A stretch of DNA of 58,321 bases from Clostridia bacterium (GTDB lineage: Bacteria > Bacillota > Clostridia > Christensenellales > Borkfalkiaceae), in contig CAAGAU010000020.1 of assembly GCA_900767885.1 (NCBI GenBank), positions 1 through 58,321 of the forward strand. Reading direction: 5' to 3'. How positions within the stretch are numbered: position 1 is the stretch's first letter; each line of letters opens with the position of its first letter. Under the pieces are notes generated by a model that was not told the DNA's origin, did no database searches, and was given only the letters and a program-made list of their open reading frames with translations. The position numbers were made by a program, and so were the translations under genes. Below are positions 43,901 through 52,802 of the stretch, in pieces.

Positions 43901-46900
43901 GGGCAGAGTCGTCTGGACGAAAACCGTGTACAATCAACGTAAATCGCACTCTTCGGGCGGTACGATATACGCGTCTTCCGTAGACCTTGAATTCAGCGCG
44001 CTCGAACAAAACCTTAAAAACAACACGCAATATACCGTAACGATGGAAACTTATATCGACTACGGCGAAAATTCGGATCAGAAGAACGCGAGAAACGTTT
44101 TCGAATTCCCGTTATACGTCGATTTCCAGGCTCCTACGGTTACCAACGTAACTTACAGAACGGAATACGATTCCACTACCTACAAGACCAAACTTTACGC
44201 CGACTTCGATATTTACGATAACCATTACGCGATGGCGGCTCAACTCGGACAGATAATAAACAATCCCGAGTACCCCGCGTCCTCGCCGTATCAGTATACG
44301 ATGACGACTTTCGGCAAGTATATGACCCCCGTATATTCGGAGTTCAATTCCACTTCGCGCGTGTCGATAGAAATTACCGATTACGTCGAAGCGATGAAAA
44401 AGTCGGTAGGTCCCAAGTTCTCGCAGAGCGGAACGACGATGGAATCGGATAACAATAGTTTTATAATTACTTGCTACGATTACGCAATGAACTCGGCGAC
44501 TTATCAGATTAAGTTGCCCGACGAAATACTCGCGCTCAACTTCTCTACCGAAGAAATAAAACTCAGCCCCAACGAAACTTACCGTATATCGGACGCGCTT
44601 TCGGTTTATCCTTCTTCGAGCTGGCTCGAAACTCTCAACTACGAGATAACCGACGAGAGCGTAGCCACGATAGTAAACGGCACTTTGCTTGCGGTAAAGA
44701 GCGGCGAAACCGTTCTTACTGCCATCGGCAAAGGTTCGGGCGGCAATCAGATAAGAAAATCCGTTAAAATCAAGGTTCTGGGCGAAGGCGACGAAGGTTA
44801 TAACGGCGGCTACACCGTACCCGAAGTTAATAAGTTTGCTGTTACGGGTTATAGCACGATTAAAGCGTATTACGGCGTTGTAAGCGACGACCGCGAAATA
44901 GGTCCCGAGGGCAGCCGTAACTACTTCGGTACGACGAACACGCTTTCGATGTTCCCCGCCGAAACCGTAAAAATCGATTATACGCTCGACTCTTACTTTT
45001 CGGATAAGACCAAAGTGGTGTTTGAAACGGGCGACCCGTCGATCGCGACGGTTGCCGAGGACGGAACGATAATCGCTCAATCCAAGGGCGATACGGTTAT
45101 TATGGCTACCGTATATTACGACGGCAATATAACCTATTATTCCGATACGATAGCGGTTACGGTAAAAGATCCGTTCAATATAAACAGTATCTACCTTATG
45201 AATTACCGCGGACTCGGCGGCACGGTAGAAATACCCGGCGACAGGGGCGTTACCACGATATACGCTTACGCGTTTTCGCAATACGATTACGTTGACAAAG
45301 ACCTTTCCGCGGGCGACGTTATCGACGAGGAAGATCCTTATTATATAAAGCAGCATTATATCGGTCAGGACGAGAATTTCGTAGACCCGATAACCAAGGT
45401 GGTAATACCCGAGGGCGTAACCGAGATTCAGTCTTACGCGTTTGCCAATTTGCAGGGACTTAAAGAGGTTGTTCTTCCGTCCACGCTTACCAAGATAGGT
45501 ACTTACGCCTTCTATAACTGCAAAAACCTGGTAAACATCAACCTTGAAAACGTCAAGTTCATAAACGAAAGCGCGTTTGAAAACTGCGCGTTGACCGACC
45601 TTAACTTTAACGTTTTAAACGCTATCGGAAACAACTCGTTCAAGAACAACAAACTTATAAACGTAACTTTGCCCGAAAGTTCGCAATCGCTCGGCATAGG
45701 CGCGTTTTCCGCTAACGAGAAACTCGAAAGCGTAACCTTTAAAGCGGACAAGATCAAGATAGGCTCGGGCGCGTTTACGAACTGTCCCAACCTTACTTCG
45801 ATAAAGATAAACGCGGCGGTTATCGCGGCGCATGCGTTCGAAGGCTGTAAAAAACTTACGAACGTAACGCTCGGCAAGGACGTTGCCGTCATAGGCGAAT
45901 ACGCCTTTGCGGGAACAAACGTTTCTAAATTCATCGTAGAAGAAGGCTGCGCCTACAAAGCAGAAAACGGCGGCGCGCAACTTGTTAAAAACGGCGAACT
46001 CGCGATAGTCGCGCCCAAGGCGGCGATAAGTAAGTTTACCACCGAGGCAACCTCGGTAGCAAACGGCGCGTTTTCGGGTAAAACGAATATCACTTCGATA
46101 GTCGCTCCCAACGTAACCAAAGTCGGCGCGTATGCGTTTGCCGGTTGCTCGGTACTTTCTTCGGCAACGTTCGGCAACCTTAAAGAAATAGGCGCGCACG
46201 CATTCGAAGGCACGGCGTTAAGCAATACCGATTTCGCAGGCACTGCGGAAATTATAGGCGATTACGCCTTTGCGGATTGCTCCGGTCTCGAAACCGTAAC
46301 TATCGGCGCAAACGCGCAAGTGGGTAAATATGCGTTCAGAAACGCTACCTCGCTTCAGAGCGTTACGATAGGCAACGGCGCGGTTATAGGCGACTATGCG
46401 TTCCAGTGTGCGGTAAACCTCCTGTACACTTACGAAAATATCGTTACCGCTCTTCAAAAATCGCAAGGCTACGTTACTCGTGCGCAGGTAGAAACGATAT
46501 TCAACAACTACTACACGACTTATCAGTACGAGATAAAGAACGAAAACGGCGACAAGGTAGCGACCAAGTCTTACAGAAGATATAATATCGAAAGATTTAC
46601 GAACAGCGCGCTTAAAACCTTAACCGTAGGCGACAACGTACAGATAGGCAATTATGCGTTTACGGGCAACGTAAAACTTGAAACCGTAACTCTCGGCAAC
46701 GGCGCGACTATAGGCGATTATGCGTTCTTCAACGCTTCTTCGCTCACCGCGATCAATCTATCGGGCGTAAAGAGCATAGGCGCGTATGCGTTCTCGGGTT
46801 CGCAGACCTACGATTTCGCTTGCGAAAACAACGAGTATTCGATGGCTTACGAAATAAGGAACGTAAACGGCGAAAACGTAATTACGGGCAGAAAAGTTTC

Positions 46901-48410
46901 GGTATTCGCTTCGGCTGTCGCCACGGCGGACCTTACGGGACTTGAAACTCTCGGCGAAGGCGCGTTTATGGGTAACTCCGGACTCGCTTCGGTAACTTTC
47001 GGCGACAAACTCACCGTAGTTCCGGGTCTTGCTTTTGCGAATACGGCTCTCAGCGACACCGCCATAACCGATAAAATTTCGACGATAGGCGCGTATGCAT
47101 ATTACGGCACCGCTATAACCGGGGCAAATCTTGAAAAAGTAAGCGTTATAGGCGCGTATGCGTTCGGCGGAACAAAACTCACTTCCGTTACGCTTGCGAA
47201 CGGAGCGGTCATAGCCGACGGCGCGTTTGCCGACAACTACGCTTTAAGCAAGGTAAACGGACTTGACAAGGCGGTTTATATAGGCGCAAAGGCGTTTGCT
47301 TATACCGCGCTTAAAACTGCCGATCTGACTGCGGCGGAATATATAGGCGACTTCGCGTTTGAAAACAGCGCGATCGGCGGCGTAAACTTAGGCGATAAAC
47401 TCGTTGAACTCGGCGAAAACCCGTTTGCCGGCACGTTGATAACTTCGTTCGGCAAAAACACGGATATAATCTTTGCAGGCAACAAGGTCGGCGAAGAGTT
47501 TAACGAAAATTACGACGTAAGCGCGACCGTAAAAGTTATTGACGGCGTACTTTATCAGAATATCGAAACGGGACTCGAACTCGTAAGTTATCCCTCGCTT
47601 AAAGAGGGCGGCACTTACGAAGTTGCCGAGGGAACCGTAAGAATTTCCGCAAAGGCGTTTGCAGAAAGCAAAATATACTCGGTAGTAATGCCTCGCACGA
47701 TGCTCGCGATAGGCGATAAAGCCTTCTATAACTGCGAAAAACTTGCGGCTGTGGCGTTCAAGGGCTATTACGCTCCCGCGCTCGAAGAAGAATACGATTC
47801 GTCTTACGTATCAAGCGAAAACGTTCCGTATTCCAAAAAATACGGCGGACTCGGCTTAAACGACTACTATATGTGGAACGCAAGCAGCGACGTATCCAAC
47901 TACTATTACGGCGCGAACTTCGTAAACCGCATAGGTAAAATCGAAAGCAGTCTTACCATGATAAGACCTGCCAACGGCAAAAATTACGATTCGCTTATAT
48001 TCTCGATGTACTTCGATCGCGTGGTAAAAGGCGCGAACGCGGCTACGGACGAAACTCTTAAAGTGATTGCCAAAATCGCCGCTTTACCGTCGGAAATTTC
48101 TCTTGCGGACGAAGCGCAGGTAGTTGCGGCGCGTAACGCGTTCGATAACCTCGGCTCGCTCGAACAGCAGGCTCTGGTCGAAAATTACGGCGAGTTGCAA
48201 AATGCCGAAAGCATTATAGATTACCTTAAACAAAGACAAGATTCTTCCGACTCCTCGACCGACTCGTCCGATACGGGTTCGGACAGTTCGATCGGCGATA
48301 AGAAGAAAGGCTGCGGCTCCTGCAAAGGTGCGTTCGGCGGCGCGGGCGTTATGCTTTCGTTGGCTGCGCTCGGCTTAGGCGCGTTTATAGTAAAAAAGAA
48401 AAAGTCGTAA
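40992..48410 (+). CDS. Giant surface subtilisin-family protease with Ig-like and LRR domains (2472 aa)
   Basis: This is an exported serine protease of family S8. Order: signal peptide (about 1-40), a propeptide-like region (about 70-190), and the catalytic domain with D220 (VLDTGLDY), H294 (HGTHVAG) and S620 (SGTSMAAP). A protease-associated domain is inserted at about 490-577. Fn3-like and two Big_2-like Ig domains (about 1183-1263 and 1323-1393) precede LRR_5 units at about 1395-2260. The end has a Ser/Asp/Thr linker, KKGCGSC, a hydrophobic helix and KKKK. All three catalytic residues are intact, so it should be active. The C-terminus resembles tripartite sorting signals (motif, helix, basic tail) but is not LPXTG. 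Fusing the LRR binding region to a protease suggests targeted cutting of a bound protein. The next gene is 19 bp on. Confidence 0.9.
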   Translation: MKKIKANNRKIAVKILSLVTATAITASFFAGDGKSQNTSVYARKSTLSDITEVTASYKNDLSAYYDENVTYKLPENVKGDEIISVIVKLNTDSVLDAYEKSAKDVSVSDYVLTASAASVSKTVETERKKLIKKLSASGINYTLGETYDTVLGGFEINLKASDFEKTGKLLGSDATLIVGDVYEAAVTTPVTNDVDVYDTGIFDSSSLEYQGDGVVVAVLDTGLDYTHTAFSVNNFESSDKRFTLGNVSEKVSKTTAASFSAGLTGEDVYVNEKVPYAYDYADKDSDVLPINSEHGTHVAGIIAGKDDTITGVAPRAQLAIMKVFSDAQTGAKTSWILAAIEDCVVLGVDVINMSLGTSCGFTREVDKQNVESVYDKVKQAGISLITAASNDYNSTMGSEKNGNNGLTSNPDSGTVGSPSTYEGALSVASVDGVKTPYLRYGNEIIYFNEATNSAAKKKDFVAEVLKAVGDPSSYEFDYVTIPGIGRSSDYVHDASYYQGKIVLVKRGTTTFEDKIRVALKEKGAAGVIIYNNVSGTISMSAGADVGAACSISQDDGEKLAKNTEGKIYVSKANTAGPFMSDFSSWGPTSDLKIKPEITAHGGEILSAVPGQAYDRLSGTSMAAPNLAGATALIRQYVKKNENNRFGLDGLTGREYDVKVTALVNQLMMSTADIVYNKNGLPYAVRKQGAGLINIHSSVSTASYITTYENGTAMDKSKLELGDDKDKTGVYTATFDITNVSSASVAYDVTHIIQTEGVSATYTSHGDTVVTQEGYLLSGSQISVTSVTGGGSLSGARVTVNANSTAKISVEIRLSEEDKRYMDNSFEHGMYVEGFISFTAAQGTTVNMNLPLLAFYGDWTEAPILDEEYYDTNKDEINAGLDPEDKMMPDAYATRVIGGLYSDYIHTLGTYGFKQNPSSSQIAADKNKIAVSIPSNSGSGKENAVTKVRSISAGLLRNVGELTVTVKEDSTGRVVWTKTVYNQRKSHSSGGTIYASSVDLEFSALEQNLKNNTQYTVTMETYIDYGENSDQKNARNVFEFPLYVDFQAPTVTNVTYRTEYDSTTYKTKLYADFDIYDNHYAMAAQLGQIINNPEYPASSPYQYTMTTFGKYMTPVYSEFNSTSRVSIEITDYVEAMKKSVGPKFSQSGTTMESDNNSFIITCYDYAMNSATYQIKLPDEILALNFSTEEIKLSPNETYRISDALSVYPSSSWLETLNYEITDESVATIVNGTLLAVKSGETVLTAIGKGSGGNQIRKSVKIKVLGEGDEGYNGGYTVPEVNKFAVTGYSTIKAYYGVVSDDREIGPEGSRNYFGTTNTLSMFPAETVKIDYTLDSYFSDKTKVVFETGDPSIATVAEDGTIIAQSKGDTVIMATVYYDGNITYYSDTIAVTVKDPFNINSIYLMNYRGLGGTVEIPGDRGVTTIYAYAFSQYDYVDKDLSAGDVIDEEDPYYIKQHYIGQDENFVDPITKVVIPEGVTEIQSYAFANLQGLKEVVLPSTLTKIGTYAFYNCKNLVNINLENVKFINESAFENCALTDLNFNVLNAIGNNSFKNNKLINVTLPESSQSLGIGAFSANEKLESVTFKADKIKIGSGAFTNCPNLTSIKINAAVIAAHAFEGCKKLTNVTLGKDVAVIGEYAFAGTNVSKFIVEEGCAYKAENGGAQLVKNGELAIVAPKAAISKFTTEATSVANGAFSGKTNITSIVAPNVTKVGAYAFAGCSVLSSATFGNLKEIGAHAFEGTALSNTDFAGTAEIIGDYAFADCSGLETVTIGANAQVGKYAFRNATSLQSVTIGNGAVIGDYAFQCAVNLLYTYENIVTALQKSQGYVTRAQVETIFNNYYTTYQYEIKNENGDKVATKSYRRYNIERFTNSALKTLTVGDNVQIGNYAFTGNVKLETVTLGNGATIGDYAFFNASSLTAINLSGVKSIGAYAFSGSQTYDFACENNEYSMAYEIRNVNGENVITGRKVSVFASAVATADLTGLETLGEGAFMGNSGLASVTFGDKLTVVPGLAFANTALSDTAITDKISTIGAYAYYGTAITGANLEKVSVIGAYAFGGTKLTSVTLANGAVIADGAFADNYALSKVNGLDKAVYIGAKAFAYTALKTADLTAAEYIGDFAFENSAIGGVNLGDKLVELGENPFAGTLITSFGKNTDIIFAGNKVGEEFNENYDVSATVKVIDGVLYQNIETGLELVSYPSLKEGGTYEVAEGTVRISAKAFAESKIYSVVMPRTMLAIGDKAFYNCEKLAAVAFKGYYAPALEEEYDSSYVSSENVPYSKKYGGLGLNDYYMWNASSDVSNYYYGANFVNRIGKIESSLTMIRPANGKNYDSLIFSMYFDRVVKGANAATDETLKVIAKIAALPSEISLADEAQVVAARNAFDNLGSLEQQALVENYGELQNAESIIDYLKQRQDSSDSSTDSSDTGSDSSIGDKKKGCGSCKGAFGGAGVMLSLAALGLGAFIVKKKKS

Positions 48411-48429
48411 AATTCAAGCGAGATACACT

Positions 48430-49929
48430 ATGAAAAACAAAAAACTGTTATCCGTTTTAATATGCGCGTTCACCGCGTTGCTGTGTTTAACCGCCGCTTC
48501 CTGCTCGGGCAAGAGCGCGGTTGACAAAGCGGAAGCGCAAGGATATACGCTCACCGTTAAGTTCGATTTAGGCGGCGGAGTTATAGGCGGCGACGAAAAC
48601 GTATCCTTAATGGATATGTATCGTCCCAAGGACTATACCGCCGACGAAAACGGCGACGTGCATATAAAATTGATAGATCCTATCGACGGCTCCAGACCGA
48701 ATATCGGTTACAATTCGCAGACAAATCCCTATCCGCTCACCAACTCGGGACATTTGCTTATAGGCTGGTACAGCGAGCGCACGCAGACCGAAAACGGCGA
48801 CTACGAATATTCGGGTAAGTGGGACTTTTCCTCCGACACGGTAAGTATGAAACAGACCGACGAGAAAAAGGAAATCACACTTTACGCCGCCTGGGCGAAA
48901 TTTTTCGAGTTCGACTTTTACGAGTTGAATAAGGACGGAGAGGCTACTCTGATTACGACCAAAACTCTGGACTATATTCCGAGCAGGGTAACCGGCACGC
49001 CGAACGAAGAAAAAACGGGCGTTTATCTTCCTTATACGGAGGACGGCGCAACCGTTTACGAAACGAGTTATGCAAGCAGCGGTTCGTTCGAGTTCCCTCA
49101 GATAGAAGGCAAGACCTTTAAAGCGGCTTATGCCGACAAAGAGAAAACTCAACCCATAACCACCGTAAAGGGTTCGCCCTGGAAACATAACGGCTCGGTC
49201 GACGAACAAAAAGGCGTTGCCAAAAACAGAGTACAGAATATTTTCGTCGAGTACGACGACGGCGTGTATTACGATATAACCACCGCCGACCAGTTGATAA
49301 AATATGCCGATAACAACGCTTATTCGGTTTACCGCATAAATGCCGAACTCGACTTTACGGGCAAAACCTGGCCCGCGGTGTTTACAAACGGTAAGTTTGC
49401 GGGTAAAATATATTCTGCCGACGGTGCAGCGCATACCATTAAAGGCGTGAACGCGGTTGTACAGGTTAGCGACGGTGCATCGGGACTTTTTGCCGAGATC
49501 GCAGAAGGCGCGGTTATCAAAGATATCGTCTTTGAAGATCTGACAGTAGATTTCGCGGCGGGTACGTTCACCAAAAATACCAGATGCGGAACGATTTCGG
49601 GAAATATTTCCGACGGGGCTACGGTAGATGTAACTATTTCGGGCGCGACGGTAAAAGTCGGCTACGTGATGCAGTCGAGGGACGCCGAAGATTACGAATT
49701 CGACCTTATCGCTTGCGGCAATAAGGCGGGCGTAAGACTCGACAGAAAGAAGTTAAAGTTTATCGTTCACTGCGACGACGATATGTATACTTACGGCAGT
49801 ACGATACTTTTCGGAGTAGATCCCGCAAAAGTGATCGTGTCCGAGGATAATAAGGTTAAATTCACGTTCTTGACGGAAACGGAAGAACAAACCGCTTACG
49901 ACAAGACCGAGTTTGAAATAGAAATTTAA
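48430..49929 (+). CDS. InlB/GLUG-type surface lipoprotein (499 aa)
   Basis: This secreted lipoprotein has lipobox AASC (C25). An InlB/Flg_new-type repeat (about 35-160, with HLLIGWYSERTQ and ITLYAAWAKF) is followed by a second beta domain. From about residue 280 lies a GLUG/beta-helix-like segment (YDITTADQLIKYADNNAY, DFTGKTWPAVF, GLFAEIAEGAVIKDIVFED) resembling surface proteins and bacterial carbohydrate or peptide binders. It sits between the subtilisin (19 bp upstream) and the oligopeptide-binding protein (14 bp downstream), so it is probably co-transcribed with both. That physically links the protease and the importer. Confidence 0.75.
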   Translation: MKNKKLLSVLICAFTALLCLTAASCSGKSAVDKAEAQGYTLTVKFDLGGGVIGGDENVSLMDMYRPKDYTADENGDVHIKLIDPIDGSRPNIGYNSQTNPYPLTNSGHLLIGWYSERTQTENGDYEYSGKWDFSSDTVSMKQTDEKKEITLYAAWAKFFEFDFYELNKDGEATLITTKTLDYIPSRVTGTPNEEKTGVYLPYTEDGATVYETSYASSGSFEFPQIEGKTFKAAYADKEKTQPITTVKGSPWKHNGSVDEQKGVAKNRVQNIFVEYDDGVYYDITTADQLIKYADNNAYSVYRINAELDFTGKTWPAVFTNGKFAGKIYSADGAAHTIKGVNAVVQVSDGASGLFAEIAEGAVIKDIVFEDLTVDFAAGTFTKNTRCGTISGNISDGATVDVTISGATVKVGYVMQSRDAEDYEFDLIACGNKAGVRLDRKKLKFIVHCDDDMYTYGSTILFGVDPAKVIVSEDNKVKFTFLTETEEQTAYDKTEFEIEI

Positions 49930-49943
49930 CGGAGGTTATATAT

Positions 49944-52568
49944 ATGAAGAGTAAAACTTTCAAGCGCGTTTTATGCGCGGCTTTGTCCGCTACGCTTGCT
50001 TCGAGTTGCCTTATAGGCTGCAAGAAGAAAGACAACGGCGGCGGAAAGAGCAATAAGGACGCGATCGTTCTTATGACGGAAGAGTTAAACGGTTTGTACA
50101 ACCCGTTTTACGCAACCGCCGGCACGGACCAGGACGTTATAGGTTTAACGCAGATAGGTATGCTTTCTACCGACAAAAGCGGCAAGACCGTTGCCGGTGA
50201 TAACGAGGCTACCGTAGTAAAGGCGTATAAAGTAGAAAATACCGCTTCGGACGGTTCGGGCGATTCCGTTTATACGTTCGTGCTTAAAAACGGACTTAAA
50301 TTCTCGGACGGCGTTCCCCTTACCATCAACGACGTAATGTTTAATATCTACGAGTACGTCGATCCCGTATACTCGGGTTCGTCCACTATGTACTCCATAA
50401 AGATTAAAGGTCTTAAGCAGTACAGAACGCAAGAAAACAAATCGGGACAGGAAGATACCGACAGCACGCTTTATAAAACGGCTGCTGCCCGTGCAACCAA
50501 CCGTATTTTCCAACTTAAAACCGTTTACGAAAAGAACGGTAAAATAGAAGGTTCGCAGAACTCTTACAGTTTTACTCCCGAGCAGATGAAAACGGCTATC
50601 GCTGCCGCGACCATTACTACGGGCTATAAAAACGCGGTTGCCACTGCGGAAGAGCAGAAAACTCTTACCGACGACGATTATCGTAAAAAATTGGCTGCCG
50701 ACTACGATCTCGTACTCGAAACTTTCTCCAAAGAACTCGAAAACGACTACAAGAACGCGAAAGATGCTTACGACCTTACCGTCGCTCCCTATAAAGAATG
50801 GGCGGATAAGTTTGAAAACGAAGTATTTAAATTCTTGTTGTACGAGGGCGTGATTACCCCCGAATACCACGAAGAAAAAGGTAAGAAAGACAAGACCAAG
50901 ATCGATAAGTTCAACGGCGAAGAAGTCCTTAAGACGGTAACCACCAAAGAACAGGCTATAGCAAAGGTTTACAACGACACCGTAAGAACCGAATTCAATA
51001 AGATTATAGGCGGCGGCTGGGGTACTTACAATACCGTAAGAACCAAATTCGTTGCGGAAGCAAAAGACGTTATTCTTCACGAAAAAACCGCAGGCAGCGC
51101 AACCGGACTCGTGTTCCCCTTTATCGAAGGCGTAAGGTCTTTGGGACACGTAAGAAAAGGCTCGGAAGATCAGTTGGTTTCTTCTGTGGAAATCGACGGA
51201 ACGACTTATAAAATCGCTTCCGAATACAACGAGGACGGCACGGTTAAAAATTCCGACGAATACGCAGCGTTGCAGATAACCGTAGAAGGTACCGACCCCA
51301 AGGCTATTTACAACTTCGGCTTCACCGTTGCTCCCGTACACTATTACAGCGATCAGACGGTTAATATAACCGAAAACCAATACGGCGTTAAATGGGGCGA
51401 TTACGATTTCCAGAACGACGTAATTCAGGCTCCGAACAAAATAGAAGTTCCGATCGGCGCAGGTCCTTTCAAGGCGACCGACATCAACAACAGCGATAAT
51501 CCTTCGGGTTCGGGCTTTATAAGCGGCAACATCGTTTACTATAAGGCTAACCACAACTTTATGTTTGACGTAAAGTGCGAAAAATTGCAGATGCAGGTTA
51601 CGAGCGCGGCTAACGCAATCGATAAACTTGCGAGCGGCGACCTCGACTATATCGTTCCTCAATTCACCAAGAGCAACTCCGACAGACTCGAAGGTATGAA
51701 ATCCCAGGGCTATCAGGTTCTCGATTCGTGGCAACTCGGTTACGGTTATATCGGTATAAACGCGGGCAAAGTTCCCAACGTAAACATCCGTAGGGCGATA
51801 ATGTCGGCAATGGATACCAAACTCGCGCTTGCATTCTATGCGGGCGGTACTTGTAAAAATATCGACTGGCCCATGTCCATGGAATCCTGGGCATACCCCA
51901 AGGACGCGAGCGGTGCGTCGGTTCAGAACGGACACGATTACACGCAGTGGAATGCGGACGAAAACGAAGTTATCAAAAAGATAAAGAAGTACATGAAGGC
52001 CGCGGGCGTTTCGGAAGGCAGTTCGGAACTTAAAATAAGGTTCACCATAGCAGGTGCTTCTATAACCGAACACCCCACTTACCCCGTATTTAAAAAGGCT
52101 GCCGAGCTTTTGAACAAATGCGGTTGGGACGTAGAAGTCAAGGCCGACTCCTCCGCGCTTACCAAACTTGCTACCGGTTCGCTTGCCGTATGGGCGGCGG
52201 CGTGGGGCTCTACGATCGATCCCGATATGTATCAGGTATATCATAAGAACTCTACCGCTACTTCCGTACTTGCATGGGGTTACGGCGATATAAACGATAA
52301 CCCGTCGAAGTACGCTTACGAAACGGGCGTAATCAATCAGTTGAGCGCGATAATCGATCGGGCAAGAACTATCAACGATCAGGAAAAACGTAAGGCTATG
52401 TACAAAACGGCTATGGGTTACGTACTCGATCTTGCGGTAGAAATGCCCGTATATCAACGTAAAAACCTCTACGCGTTCAACAGTAAAACGGTTAAAGGCT
52501 TTAACGAAACCGTAAACCCGTACAGTTCTCCGCTTGAAAAAGTCTGGGAACTCGAACTCGTAAAATAA
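49944..52568 (+). CDS. oppA: Oligopeptide ABC transporter substrate-binding lipoprotein (family 5), enlarged
   Basis: This 874-residue family-5 solute-binding lipoprotein (lipobox LIGC, C26) should capture peptides outside the membrane for the OppBCDF permease that follows. Family landmarks are LNPFY-like NGLYNPFY near the N-terminus, FSDGVPLTINDVMFN (about 118-132), NVNIRRAIMSAMD (about 613) and TIDPDMYQVYHKN near the C-terminus. It is about 300 residues longer than a typical OppA. Most of the excess is a Lys- and Glu-rich helical insertion at about residues 159-385. GGAGG precedes the ATG. A 234-bp gap with hairpins and a half repeat separates it from oppB, which could allow more binding protein than permease. 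Peptide specificity is inferred from the neighbouring genes. Confidence 0.88.
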   Translation: MKSKTFKRVLCAALSATLASSCLIGCKKKDNGGGKSNKDAIVLMTEELNGLYNPFYATAGTDQDVIGLTQIGMLSTDKSGKTVAGDNEATVVKAYKVENTASDGSGDSVYTFVLKNGLKFSDGVPLTINDVMFNIYEYVDPVYSGSSTMYSIKIKGLKQYRTQENKSGQEDTDSTLYKTAAARATNRIFQLKTVYEKNGKIEGSQNSYSFTPEQMKTAIAAATITTGYKNAVATAEEQKTLTDDDYRKKLAADYDLVLETFSKELENDYKNAKDAYDLTVAPYKEWADKFENEVFKFLLYEGVITPEYHEEKGKKDKTKIDKFNGEEVLKTVTTKEQAIAKVYNDTVRTEFNKIIGGGWGTYNTVRTKFVAEAKDVILHEKTAGSATGLVFPFIEGVRSLGHVRKGSEDQLVSSVEIDGTTYKIASEYNEDGTVKNSDEYAALQITVEGTDPKAIYNFGFTVAPVHYYSDQTVNITENQYGVKWGDYDFQNDVIQAPNKIEVPIGAGPFKATDINNSDNPSGSGFISGNIVYYKANHNFMFDVKCEKLQMQVTSAANAIDKLASGDLDYIVPQFTKSNSDRLEGMKSQGYQVLDSWQLGYGYIGINAGKVPNVNIRRAIMSAMDTKLALAFYAGGTCKNIDWPMSMESWAYPKDASGASVQNGHDYTQWNADENEVIKKIKKYMKAAGVSEGSSELKIRFTIAGASITEHPTYPVFKKAAELLNKCGWDVEVKADSSALTKLATGSLAVWAAAWGSTIDPDMYQVYHKNSTATSVLAWGYGDINDNPSKYAYETGVINQLSAIIDRARTINDQEKRKAMYKTAMGYVLDLAVEMPVYQRKNLYAFNSKTVKGFNETVNPYSSPLEKVWELELVK

Positions 52569-52802
52569 TTCTGATTTAACTAAAATCGGTTAATCAAGCG
52601 GTAAGACTGCCGCGCAAAAATCAAGTTTAATAGTCCTTATGACGTGAATGAAAAAAGTCCGTCATATTGAGCGTAAGCGAAATATCCTACCGAACTATCG
52701 CCTTATAGGGGACTAAAAATAAACTTTAAGGACTGAAAACACTTTAAAAGTCCGTTTTTGCGCCGCAGTCATCTCGCATAATTTAACCGAGAAAGGAAAA
52801 AG
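52569..52802. other. oppA-oppB gap with hairpins and a half repeat
   Basis: No gene. It contains TATGACG/CGTCATA around 52639-52666, a half copy of the interspersed repeat (52661-52687) and a GGACT/AGTCC hairpin near 52732-52755. These may partly terminate or process the mRNA between the binding-protein and permease genes. No convincing promoter is seen. Confidence 0.5.
52661..52687 (-). repeat. Half copy of the interspersed inverted repeat
   Basis: GTCATATTGAGCGTAAGCGA onward is the reverse complement of the right arm of the copy at 88-189. It lies inside the opp operon. Confidence 0.65.

Noticed and set aside
42384..44030. A 548-codon minus-strand open frame inside the subtilisin gene
   Set aside because: Antisense shadow rich in Arg, Tyr and Val from reverse reading of common codons. 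The opposite strand has the complete catalytic triad.
50145..52457. A 770-codon open frame on the minus strand, opposite oppA
   Set aside because: It lies entirely antisense to a clear family-5 binding protein. Its composition is that of a shadow frame, with no motif or ribosome site. Long antisense frames are expected from the codon usage here.
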